The position numbers and the translations under genes are program-made. This document shows positions 34,935 to 42,565 of a DNA stretch of 64,000 nucleotides, in pieces; position 1 is the first letter of the stretch; every line of letters begins with the position of its first letter. The notes under the pieces are model-generated. The model was not told the DNA's origin. It worked only from the letters and a program-made list of their open reading frames with translations, and searched no databases. The stretch spans positions 1 to 64,000 of the forward strand of contig CAZGXW010000005.1 in the NCBI GenBank assembly GCA_964529975.1, read 5' to 3'. This DNA comes from JADFMN01 sp964529975. Its GTDB lineage: Bacteria; Armatimonadota; Fimbriimonadia; Fimbriimonadales; Fimbriimonadaceae.

Positions 34935-34960
34935 GAGGCCTGGTCTCCGCGCCAGGCCTC
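34935..34960. terminator. Bidirectional hairpin between convergent genes
   Basis: GAGGCCTGG (34935-34943) and CCAGGCCTC (34952-34960) form a perfect 9-bp stem with an 8-nt loop. It sits between the end of the lipoprotein gene and the end of the convergent nucleotidyltransferase gene. Neither side has a strong U-tract. Confidence 0.55.
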
Positions 34961-34963
34961 TCG

Positions 34964-35890
34964 TCATTTAAGGTCGCCGTACGCGATCACGTCCTGCAGG
35001 GACTCGCCCCGGACCTCGCCCCCGAGCAGACAGCCTTGGATCTGTCCCTTGACGTCGATCAACGAATCAGGCAGGACGACGGCGTCCTCGATTAGTCCAC
35101 AGTGGACTCGTGCATGCGCACCGACGACCACGTGTCCACCGATCTCGCCTTCGACGATCGCCGTCGGATCGATCAACGTGCCTCCCTTGGTCAGGAACCT
35201 GCTCGATTCCAGGAACGATGGAAGCGTCCCTGTGTCGAACCACTCGCCCTCGTAAACGCCAGCGAGCACGGTCTCGCCTCGATCGATCAAGAGTTGGATC
35301 GCATCGGTGATCTCGTACTCGCCGCGCGCGCTTGGCTGGAGATCGGGAAGCACCGACCAGATTTGTGGCCCAAACAAGTACATCCCCGCCATCGCCAGGT
35401 TTGACTCTGGGTTCTGTGGCTTCTCAGCCAGTTTCGTGATGCGACCGTCGGTCACGTTGGCGACACCAAACCTGCGGGGATCGTCCACCGCCTTCACGAG
35501 GTTCAGGTTTGCTGGCCCCTCCCGTTTGAACTGCTCGACGAACGGAGCGAGCGACTGGCCGTAGATCGCATCGCCTAGGTAGAGCATGAAATCGTCCCCT
35601 TCAACAAATCGCTGTGCAAACCCCACGGCGTGGGCGAGGCCCTTCGGCTCCGACTGCTTGGCGTACTCAAGGCGCATCCCAAACGCTGAACCATCGCCGA
35701 GCGCCGTTGTGACCTCTTTCTCGTTCTCGCCCACGACGACACAGACTTCATCGACCCCGCACTCTTTGAACTGGTCGAACGCGTACTCCATCGTCATGCG
35801 GTTCGCGATGGGCAAGAGGGGCTTTGCGATGGCCTTCGTCACAGGATAGAGTCGCGTGCCTTTGCCCGCTGCGAGGACGACGCCTTTCAT
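34964..35890 (-). CDS. Sugar nucleotidyltransferase, glucose-1-phosphate thymidylyltransferase-like
   Basis: 308 aa. The NTP-transferase domain has VVLAAGKGTRLYPVTKAIAKPLLPI, then MEYAFDQFKECG, YLGDAI, GRITKLAEKPQNPESNLAMAG and GEWFDTGT. A left-handed beta-helix-like tail follows (about 235-308). It joins a sugar-1-phosphate with a nucleoside triphosphate (dTTP or UTP) for cell-surface polysaccharides. The long form with a tail resembles StrD/archaeal types more than RmlA, so the exact nucleotide is open. TAACCT 8 nt before the ATG suggests a leaderless mRNA. Confidence 0.88.
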   Translation of the reverse strand: MKGVVLAAGKGTRLYPVTKAIAKPLLPIANRMTMEYAFDQFKECGVDEVCVVVGENEKEVTTALGDGSAFGMRLEYAKQSEPKGLAHAVGFAQRFVEGDDFMLYLGDAIYGQSLAPFVEQFKREGPANLNLVKAVDDPRRFGVANVTDGRITKLAEKPQNPESNLAMAGMYLFGPQIWSVLPDLQPSARGEYEITDAIQLLIDRGETVLAGVYEGEWFDTGTLPSFLESSRFLTKGGTLIDPTAIVEGEIGGHVVVGAHARVHCGLIEDAVVLPDSLIDVKGQIQGCLLGGEVRGESLQDVIAYGDLK

Positions 35891-35898
35891 CTCTGCTT

Positions 35899-35904
35899 AG
35901 GTTA
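35899..35904 (-). promoter_or_regulatory. Leaderless-type -10 box TAACCT for the nucleotidyltransferase
   Basis: GTAACCT on the minus strand lies 8 nt before the ATG at 35890. It shares a 42-bp divergent region with the box for the plus-strand gene. Confidence 0.45.
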
Positions 35905-35917
35905 CTCTGGACTCCAG

Positions 35918-35923
35918 TACAAT
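35918..35923 (+). promoter_or_regulatory. Leaderless-type -10 box TACAAT for the 35.9-kb lipoprotein
   Basis: GTACAAT lies 9 nt before ATG 35933 with no SD, so transcription would begin within about 3 nt of the start codon. Confidence 0.55.
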
Positions 35924-35932
35924 CACGGTCGT

Positions 35933-37135
35933 ATGGCACGTGGCATGTTCGCAGTCTTGGTCGCTGCGCTCCTTGCCGGTTGTGCCAAGCCACCTCCCGA
36001 GGTCAAGGACGAGATCGTTGCGGTGGGCAAGTCCGCCATCGCCGCTCCGAACGGACCAAACGCGTTCGACGTCTACGTAGACCTTGCGCGGCGAGCGAGC
36101 GCACGATCCACCGTTAGCCTCGATGCCAGAGACACAGACGGCAACCGACGCAAGTCGATCGCAGAACTGGATCCGCTTCTTGCCGACCTGGCGGACGCTT
36201 CGCGGCACACGTGCACGTTTCGGTTCGAGCCGAGCGGCCCGTTCACCGTGAACCCTCACCACAAGGGCTGGTTGCTTCTTGGCCGTGCCCTTGTCTGGCG
36301 TATCGAGGCCGCTGTCGCATCTCAGGAATGGCAGGCGGCGGCGCGATGGACCGTCGTAGCGACGCGTTTCGGCGCGGGATTGAGCGGCGGTGACGTCTCG
36401 GACGCGACACTGGGGTACGGCGTGATCGATGGCGCCCGCAGGGCCATCGCTCCCTTCTTGGCCTCTTTCTCGGTTGGCGACCTCGATGACCTGACGAGCG
36501 GTCTCTCAAGCGCTCTGAAGGATATGGCCGATCCATCGACGACGATCGACCATGAAGGCTTGAACATGGCGGCTGCATTGCGCGAGATGCAGATGGCTCT
36601 CATGGAAGGTCGGGCGAAGGAGTACGCCAAGAACTTGTACGGAGAGGCAGGTGAGGTCGTCGTTGGGTATGCAAGCCTGGACGCCACCGGGCGGAACGCC
36701 CTCTTCGCCGGGCTCGTCAGGGGCATGGACGAAGTTCTCGACCAAGCCGACTCGCTCGTGGCAGAACCCGGATCGGGAAGGAGTCGGATCAAGACCAATC
36801 TGAGTGGAACCGAGGCCAAGATCGCCAAGCAGTTCTTCTCTTCGCTCGACGCGTGGATGGACGTCCGCGACCTAACCTTGGCCAGAACCCGCCTCCTCGC
36901 AACGGCGTCTTGGGTTCAGAACACGATCAACGTGCGGGGCTCGGCACCAGCCGACCTGGGCGGGCTTGCCCAGGAGGTTCGCACAGACCCGTACACTGGG
37001 CTCCAGTTCGGATACCTGCCTTTAGGCCGCGACTTTCTTGTTTACAGTTACGGGTTGGACGGCAAGGACGATAGGGGTGACACCAACTTAGACCGCACGA
37101 CTCCAGACCTACTGATCGAGGACGTGGTCCGCTAG
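35933..37135 (+). CDS. Lipoprotein, function unknown
   Basis: 400 aa. The signal ends in lipobox LLAGC. The mature part is mostly helical, with alternating hydrophobic segments around 110-230 (WLLLGRALVWRIEAAVASQEW, GARRAIAPFLASFS), and ends with a domain rich in DPYTGLQFGYLPLGRDFLVYSYGLDG. That end resembles the general-secretion-like pattern seen in many planctomycete and armatimonad lipoproteins. I cannot assign a family. Its end overlaps the convergent cyclase gene by 4 bp. Confidence 0.72.
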   Translation: MARGMFAVLVAALLAGCAKPPPEVKDEIVAVGKSAIAAPNGPNAFDVYVDLARRASARSTVSLDARDTDGNRRKSIAELDPLLADLADASRHTCTFRFEPSGPFTVNPHHKGWLLLGRALVWRIEAAVASQEWQAAARWTVVATRFGAGLSGGDVSDATLGYGVIDGARRAIAPFLASFSVGDLDDLTSGLSSALKDMADPSTTIDHEGLNMAAALREMQMALMEGRAKEYAKNLYGEAGEVVVGYASLDATGRNALFAGLVRGMDEVLDQADSLVAEPGSGRSRIKTNLSGTEAKIAKQFFSSLDAWMDVRDLTLARTRLLATASWVQNTINVRGSAPADLGGLAQEVRTDPYTGLQFGYLPLGRDFLVYSYGLDGKDDRGDTNLDRTTPDLLIEDVVR

Positions 37136-38355
37136 GAGACCACAGCCTGAGGAGTCACCTTGGACTTCGGTCGCCAGATCGTCCCGCGCACGTTCTGCGT
37201 CTCGACGACTTCGCTGCCGATTACGGACTTTCCACCAGGGATATAGGTCGCCGTGGCGTCGCTAACGGCAAGACAACCGACCGGCGCCGTCTTTTGCATG
37301 TGGGCAGCGATGTCGATGACGTGCGCAAAGTTCACGCTCTTGATGTCCTGGCCCGGCGCAAGCACGCTGCCTGTGTGGAGCCCGCCGCGGAGTTCGATGG
37401 GCTTGCCGATTCGGTTGCGGAATGCGTTGAACTCGAAGAGGCCCGCCATGAGTGACCTGCCGGCGGCATAGGCGTGCTGCGGCTCGTCGAACGCGACGGT
37501 CACACCGTCGCCTGCGGTTGAGTGGACGCGTCCGCCATGCCGATACGCGATGGACTCGACGAACTTGTGGTACTCGTTGAACGTGAACTCGATGGAAAGC
37601 GGATCGCTCTCCGCCTTCAATCTCGTCGAGCCCACAATGTCCACGCTGAGGAACGTGACGAACTTCTCGTCCGACTTGAGCCGGTCTTGGATCTCGAGCA
37701 ATTGGTGCAACAACTGCTGTCTCTCGAGCGCGGGGTCGCGCAAGCCGAGTTTTCTCCTGAGCACTCCGCCAAAGACGTTAGACAGCAGCCCTCCTACGGC
37801 GCCGACCCCGATGAACAGAAGGATGAAGCCGGCATCAGGGCCGTTGCTCGGGATCGCAGGAAACAAGCCCATCAGGAACGTGAACACCGTGACCATGAGA
37901 AAACTCAGGCCACCAACGATCGTTCCAGCGAGCATCGCCGCCTTGATGCTCCTTGCAACGGCGCAGTTCCAGACAGCCCCGAGGATGAGGAGGATCGCCA
38001 AAGTCCATCCCAGGCCCGAGTCGTCGCCAAACAAGTTCGCAAGCGTGACCAAGAGCCCGATGACCGTGGACAACACGCCAGCCATCGCATAGCGGCGCAT
38101 GTCGTGGTCGAAGGCCAAGAAGGCGTTCCGTACGCGGTCGAAGGGAGTGTCGCTCTTTTCGACCGGCATGGCTTGGATAGCCAGGCGGACGTAGTCTGCG
38201 GGGGCCCCGGTCGCTTCAGCGACCGCCAAGATCGCCGAGTCGTCGAGTTCCCCGCCTGTGGACTCGCGAATGCGACGGGCGAGCATAACGACCTCCTGGA
38301 TGGAGTCGTCGCTCAGACCGTAGTGCTGCCCTTCAGGCCGGTTCTCGAGTTCCAA
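37132..38355 (-). CDS. Membrane-bound class III nucleotide (adenylate/guanylate) cyclase domain protein
   Basis: 407 aa. Residues about 13-65 are a conserved helical N-terminal motif (LSDDSIQEVVMLARRIRES, then DDSAILAVAEATGAP). Membrane segments follow at about 92-205. The cyclase homology domain spans about 235-400: FLSVDIVGSTRLK with the metal-binding Asp, GGRVHSTAGDGVTVAF, and LRGGLHTGSV. It would make cAMP or cGMP on the cytoplasmic face; several substrate-specifying residues I could not check. TTG 38355 is preferred: TAAACT sits 8 nt upstream and the N-terminal motif begins before ATG 38286, although AGGAGGT precedes that ATG. Confidence 0.82.
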   Translation of the reverse strand: MELENRPEGQHYGLSDDSIQEVVMLARRIRESTGGELDDSAILAVAEATGAPADYVRLAIQAMPVEKSDTPFDRVRNAFLAFDHDMRRYAMAGVLSTVIGLLVTLANLFGDDSGLGWTLAILLILGAVWNCAVARSIKAAMLAGTIVGGLSFLMVTVFTFLMGLFPAIPSNGPDAGFILLFIGVGAVGGLLSNVFGGVLRRKLGLRDPALERQQLLHQLLEIQDRLKSDEKFVTFLSVDIVGSTRLKAESDPLSIEFTFNEYHKFVESIAYRHGGRVHSTAGDGVTVAFDEPQHAYAAGRSLMAGLFEFNAFRNRIGKPIELRGGLHTGSVLAPGQDIKSVNFAHVIDIAAHMQKTAPVGCLAVSDATATYIPGGKSVIGSEVVETQNVRGTIWRPKSKVTPQAVVS

Positions 38356-38363
38356 GTGCCGAC

Positions 38364-38369
38364 AGTTTA
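38364..38369 (-). promoter_or_regulatory. Leaderless-type -10 box TAAACT for the cyclase gene
   Basis: GTAAACT on the minus strand is followed by 8 nt and then TTG 38355. It argues for the longer TTG start instead of the SD-preceded ATG at 38286. Confidence 0.45.
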
Positions 38370-38377
38370 CTGCGCGG

Positions 38378-39172
38378 CTAGCAGCCGCCGGGTGGCGGAG
38401 GCGGCCCGCCTGCCTCTAAAGGCAACCCCATTGGGAACGGCATCGGGTTTGCTCCACCGCCCAAGGCGCCCAAAGGTATCCGACATCCGGCGTCCAGCGG
38501 ATTGTAGGTGGCGTTGTTGTACTTGACCGACTTGTAGTACTTCGGGATCTTGATGGTCGACTCCTCGACCATGATCTCCACTGCGTTTGTGGGCACTCTG
38601 GCTGTGAACCGACCGTCCTGCATCGTCCGGGCCGAACCGATCACGTTCCCCAAGTTGTCGAAGAGGTCGATGTCAAGGTGCGGAATGCCGTTGTTCGTAG
38701 GCTGGCCGCTAAAGATGCTCAAATCGACGACGCGACCACTGACAGTGGCCACCGCGCTCGGGACTCGGGCGCGCTGTTCAAAAAACCCGAACACCGTGCT
38801 CGTGACTTGGAAGCGAAACTCTCCTGCAGGTGCAAAGTTGACGGCGAACGAGGCAGTGGTCGGGCTGGTCTGACTGATCGCCACCAGGCCACCGGACGTC
38901 GTCGCCCAGCCGCTGCACTGTAGCGCTGTGCGGTTGCCAAGCGAGTCATAGTGCGCCAACACCACAGTCCCGCCGTCGCCGACGACAAGATTGAACGGAT
39001 CAAACCATGAGCCGTTCCCCCGCAAGAACTCAAAATACTGGCCGCTTGCGATGTTGAGGGTTCCGCCGCCGCCACCACCGCCCCCTCCGCCTCCTCCGCA
39101 TCCGGAGATGATCCCGAGGGCGATCGCCGCTGCGACGAACACCATGTTCCTCACGTTGAGTTCCTTGTTCAT
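38378..39172 (-). CDS. Lipoprotein with poly-Gly linker and carboxypeptidase-regulatory-like domain
   Basis: 264 aa. The signal ends in lipobox ISGC, directly followed by 12 Gly codons using mixed GGN triplets. A beta-rich domain comes next, then a CarboxypepD_reg-like strand set (ATVSGRVVDLSIFSGQPT, DGRFTARVP), and the C-terminus is Pro/Gly-rich. It is probably a surface lipoprotein on a flexible linker. The start overlaps the cdd stop by 4 bp, so it is in the mutS2-cdd transcript. Confidence 0.75.
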   Translation of the reverse strand: MNKELNVRNMVFVAAAIALGIISGCGGGGGGGGGGGGTLNIASGQYFEFLRGNGSWFDPFNLVVGDGGTVVLAHYDSLGNRTALQCSGWATTSGGLVAISQTSPTTASFAVNFAPAGEFRFQVTSTVFGFFEQRARVPSAVATVSGRVVDLSIFSGQPTNNGIPHLDIDLFDNLGNVIGSARTMQDGRFTARVPTNAVEIMVEESTIKIPKYYKSVKYNNATYNPLDAGCRIPLGALGGGANPMPFPMGLPLEAGGPPPPPGGC

Positions 39173-39576
39173 TCTCGTTTCAATCCACTTCCGGTGAATG
39201 CGTTTGGCAAGAGCGCGCCGAGCGTCCACTCTTCCACACGATCCTTCTCGTCCACCGTCAAAACGGGCATCTCTGGCCCGACTGCAAACTCTTGTATCAC
39301 CTGGCGGCAGGCGCCACAAGGAGTCCCGCCGTCCTTCGTCGCCACAGCGATGGCAGCGAGCGAGGTCTTCCCGCCGGCCACCATGGCTACAATCGCGTTC
39401 CGTTCCGCGCAAACCGTCAGCCCGCTCGAGGCGTTCTCCACGTTGCAGCCAACGAACACCGAGCCGTCGGCGGCCTGCGCCGCCGCGCCCACCCGATAGA
39501 CGGAGTAGGGGGCGTAGGCGTTCGATCTTGCGGCTTTGGCGGCCTCGATCAAGACCGTCTTGTCTGTTGGGTTCAT
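39169..39576 (-). CDS. cdd: Cytidine deaminase
   Basis: 135 aa. It deaminates cytidine and deoxycytidine in pyrimidine salvage. The N-terminus NAYAPYSVYRVGAAAQAADG, CNVENASSGLTVCAERNAI with the catalytic Glu and one zinc Cys, and the PCGACRQ zinc motif are all present. The length is typical of the homotetrameric class. It overlaps mutS2 (4 bp) and the lipoprotein gene. Confidence 0.95.
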   Translation of the reverse strand: MNPTDKTVLIEAAKAARSNAYAPYSVYRVGAAAQAADGSVFVGCNVENASSGLTVCAERNAIVAMVAGGKTSLAAIAVATKDGGTPCGACRQVIQEFAVGPEMPVLTVDEKDRVEEWTLGALLPNAFTGSGLKRE

Positions 39577-41915
39577 TTGAACTTGGCGACCGTTGCTCCT
39601 GCGCCGCCTTGTTCGGGGGCGGCGTCCTGGAACTCGCTGATGTGCGGGTGCCTCCTCAAGAGGTCGTGGGTCATTTTACGCAGGATGCCCTCCCCTTTGC
39701 CATGAACGATGCGCACACTGGGCAGTCCCGCCAGAACGGCATCGTCGAGGAACCGCTCCAACTCTTCCATGGCCGCTTCAGCCCGCATCTGCCGCAAGTG
39801 GATCTCAGTCGATGCCGTCAGGCCTTTGTCCAACCTTGTGCCAGAAGACTTGGACTTGGGTGGCGATGTCTTGGGTTCGCCGAGGAACTCTAGATCGGTC
39901 AGTTTGACCTTCATCTTGATCGCCCCGACTTGGACTTCGACATTGTCCCCCTTGGGCGGTTCGACGACCGTCCCTGACTGCCCCAGAGCCACAAGCCTGA
40001 CCTGCGTGCCCTTTTTGAGTTCCTGCTCCGGCGCCTTTCTCGGCTTTGCTTTCGGCTTGAACGACTTGGTGCGTTCTGCGCCCTCGCTCTGCAGATCCTT
40101 CAAGCGAGAGCGCGCGTCGTCGATCTCTCGCTGGCTAGCACCAGGCTTGAGTGCCGCGAACACCTGATCGGCCCTCTCACGAATCTCGCGCAGTGCGTCC
40201 TCGAGTTCGCTGGCTGCGTCGGACCTGGCCCGCGTGCGCGCTTCTTGTGCCTTGGCGATCTTCTCCTCGGCCTCGCGCTCGAGTTGTTTGATGCGCGCGC
40301 TCAATCGGTCCGCATCGCCTTGCGCCACTTGCGCCTGTTTTTGAGCGCGCTCGAGTTTCTCAATCATCTTTGCGACGTCGAGTTCGTCTTCCGTGACGCC
40401 TTCGAGCGCGGTCTCAATGACGTCCTTTGGCACGCCGTGCCTTTCGGCGATGCGATAGGCCTGGCTCGAACCGGGAACCCCAAGGTGAAACTGATATGTC
40501 GGCCGCAGTGTCTTTGCGTCGAACTCCATCGCAGCGTTCGTGAACCCCTTCGCGTTGCTCGCGAAGATCTTTAACTCGCCGTAGTGCGTGCTCGCAAGAG
40601 TCTTCGCGCCACCAGCCTGGAACTTGAGCAGGATCGCCCGCGCAAGCGCCGCGCCCTCGGCAGGGTCTGTCCCAGCACCGATCTCGTCGAGCAGGACGAG
40701 CGCGCCCGGCTTCAATTGCTTGATCGCCTCGGCGATGTTGCGCACGTGTCCGCTGAAAGTGGAGAGCGACTGCTGCAGCGACTGCTCGTCGCCGATGTCC
40801 GCCCAGAGTTGGGAGAACGCGCCGAGTTTCATCGACGCCGCTGTCGGCATCATCCCGGACTGAGCCATAGCCACGGCCAACCCCACAGTCTTAATCGCCA
40901 CGGTCTTGCCTCCGGTGTTCGGCCCGGTGATCAGAATCGCGTCGTGGTCCCTTCCAAGAGAGATGTCGAGTGGAACGGCCGTCTCTTTTGGAATGAACGG
41001 GTGCCGCGCTTGGACAAGAACAAGGTTTGCTGTTCCCTGCTTTGTCGGGATGCACCCGCCAGACTGGTGGCCTAGCCTCGCTTTTGCTAGCACGAGGTCG
41101 AGCTCTGCGACCGCCTCCAGCCCGTCGAGCAGTTCAGGCGCGACCTCGCCGACTGCAATCGAGAGTTCGAGAAGGACGCGCTGCTCCTCTGCCTTCTCTT
41201 TGGCTTCGGCCTCGCGCAGGTCGTTCCCCAGCGCAACGACCTCTTCGGGTTCGACGAACATCGTCTGCCCGCTCGCGCTCGTATCGTGCACGATCCCCTT
41301 GATCTTCCCCTTGTTCTCGGCCTTGAGCGGCACGACAAACCGGCCGCCCCTCTGGGTGACGACCGCATCGCTCAACAGGTCCCGAAACCTTCCTGTGGTG
41401 TAACTCTGGATCTTCTCCGTGATTCGCTTCGTCGTCGCGTTCTTCTTCTGTCTCGCGGCGCGCAGATCGGGGCTCGCCTCGTCGCGAACGGTGCCGTCAC
41501 CGTCCAAGCTTGTAAGAAGCCTCCGTTCCAGGAGTTCGACGTCGGGCAGCCGCTGTCCGAGCAGCCAGAGGTTTGGCGTCGCGGCAGCCTTGCGCTGGAG
41601 GACCGTCCTTGCGGCACGCATCACGCGCAGAGACTCGCCGACCCTCCATAGAGTGGCACCATCAATCGACGCTTGCTTCGACGCTCGTTTCACCGCTTGT
41701 TCGAGCGAGCCGACGCCTGAGAGAGAAATCGAAGCCTCGTTGAGCAGATCACACGCTTCCGTCGTACGAGCGATCTCGAACCAAACGCCTTCTTCGTCGA
41801 ATCGCGGCTCAAGAGCGTGCGCGAGCCCCTCACCGTCCGGCGTGTCGCAATGGGCCGCCAACAGGGTCAAGACACCGTCATATTCGAGCGTCTTGAGCGC
41901 GTGCATCGGGCCCAT
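39573..41915 (-). CDS. mutS2: MutS2 family ATPase with Smr endonuclease domain
   Basis: About 780 aa. The MutS2 N-region begins MGPMHALKTLEYDGVLTLL, then the core and clamp helices, then the ATPase with ITGPNTGGKTVAIKT (Walker A) and LVLLDEIGAGTDPAEG (Walker B). A coiled coil (about 510-610), a KOW-like strand (KGTQVRLVALGQSGTVVEPP) and the C-terminal Smr domain (STEIHLRQMRAEAAMEELER, RIVHGKGEGILR) complete it. It acts on collided ribosomes or branched DNA. Start 41906 is equally possible; neither has an SD. Confidence 0.94.
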   Translation of the reverse strand: MGPMHALKTLEYDGVLTLLAAHCDTPDGEGLAHALEPRFDEEGVWFEIARTTEACDLLNEASISLSGVGSLEQAVKRASKQASIDGATLWRVGESLRVMRAARTVLQRKAAATPNLWLLGQRLPDVELLERRLLTSLDGDGTVRDEASPDLRAARQKKNATTKRITEKIQSYTTGRFRDLLSDAVVTQRGGRFVVPLKAENKGKIKGIVHDTSASGQTMFVEPEEVVALGNDLREAEAKEKAEEQRVLLELSIAVGEVAPELLDGLEAVAELDLVLAKARLGHQSGGCIPTKQGTANLVLVQARHPFIPKETAVPLDISLGRDHDAILITGPNTGGKTVAIKTVGLAVAMAQSGMMPTAASMKLGAFSQLWADIGDEQSLQQSLSTFSGHVRNIAEAIKQLKPGALVLLDEIGAGTDPAEGAALARAILLKFQAGGAKTLASTHYGELKIFASNAKGFTNAAMEFDAKTLRPTYQFHLGVPGSSQAYRIAERHGVPKDVIETALEGVTEDELDVAKMIEKLERAQKQAQVAQGDADRLSARIKQLEREAEEKIAKAQEARTRARSDAASELEDALREIRERADQVFAALKPGASQREIDDARSRLKDLQSEGAERTKSFKPKAKPRKAPEQELKKGTQVRLVALGQSGTVVEPPKGDNVEVQVGAIKMKVKLTDLEFLGEPKTSPPKSKSSGTRLDKGLTASTEIHLRQMRAEAAMEELERFLDDAVLAGLPSVRIVHGKGEGILRKMTHDLLRRHPHISEFQDAAPEQGGAGATVAKFK

Positions 41916-41933
41916 TGTGGCAGACGGTCGGCG

Positions 41934-41939
41934 TACAAT
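41934..41939 (+). promoter_or_regulatory. Leaderless-type -10 box TACAAT for the 41.9-kb secreted protein
   Basis: GTACAAT is followed by 6 nt (CGAACA) and ATG 41946, so a transcript would start at or beside the AUG. This is one of the clearest cases in the window. Confidence 0.55.
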
Positions 41940-41945
41940 CGAACA

Positions 41946-42563
41946 ATGGTCACTGCGCTCCTGCTCGCAAGCGTGTTCGCGACCCACTCCTTGGTCGCAA
42001 CGGACGACGTGTGGATCTACCCACACGCCTATGACCAGACGGACGACCCCGTCTTGCGCGCTTGGAGCGACGGAGTGAACTCGGTCGGTGATCCCAGCGC
42101 CTCCGGGTTCTCCTATAGCGTCTTGCGGTTCGACCTATCGGCCGTGACTGAGGATGCTTCCAAACTCAAGAAGGCGACCTTGGTCGTGTTCCACATCCCC
42201 GAGGCAGGGTTCACAGCCGCAGACACCAAGGCTGCTCCGCTCGAAGCCAGGCTCGTCGATGCGAACTTCGACGAGAAGCGCTGGACGTTCGAACAGTACA
42301 GCAAACACCTTCCAAGCGCAGGCGAGGCGAGTCTCGTCGGCAAAGCATCGCCGACGCCATCTTCGGACGGCAAACCGTTCAAGATCGAGATCGACCTGCT
42401 AACAGGCAAGGGCGACTTCCGAAAGGCGATCGGTGGGAAGAAGGCGGTCGCGATCGCGCTTTCGACCAAGATGGCTCCCGACGGAGCCGAAGGCCCGTAC
42501 TACCGGTTGCTTTCGCGATCCAACGAGAAGGGCCTGCAACCCACGCTCGTCCTCGAGTATTGA
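41946..42563 (+). CDS. Secreted DNRLRE-domain-like protein
   Basis: 205 aa. A short signal (MVTALLLASVFATHSLVA) leads to one beta-sandwich domain with DDVWIYPHAYDQTDDPVLRAW near the start and YSVLRFDLSA, then KKATLVVFHIPEAGFTAA and an acidic middle. It resembles the DNRLRE/CBM96-like modules found on surface proteins. As a stand-alone secreted domain its ligand is unknown. It is convergent with the metal ATPase gene, 2 bp apart. Confidence 0.7.
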   Translation: MVTALLLASVFATHSLVATDDVWIYPHAYDQTDDPVLRAWSDGVNSVGDPSASGFSYSVLRFDLSAVTEDASKLKKATLVVFHIPEAGFTAADTKAAPLEARLVDANFDEKRWTFEQYSKHLPSAGEASLVGKASPTPSSDGKPFKIEIDLLTGKGDFRKAIGGKKAVAIALSTKMAPDGAEGPYYRLLSRSNEKGLQPTLVLEY

Positions 42564-42565
42564 TG

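Noticed and set aside
38286..38299. Strong AGGAGGT as the true SD of the cyclase
   Set aside because: The bases also encode the conserved QEVV of the N-terminal motif, and a leaderless-type box precedes the upstream TTG. I kept it as an alternative only.
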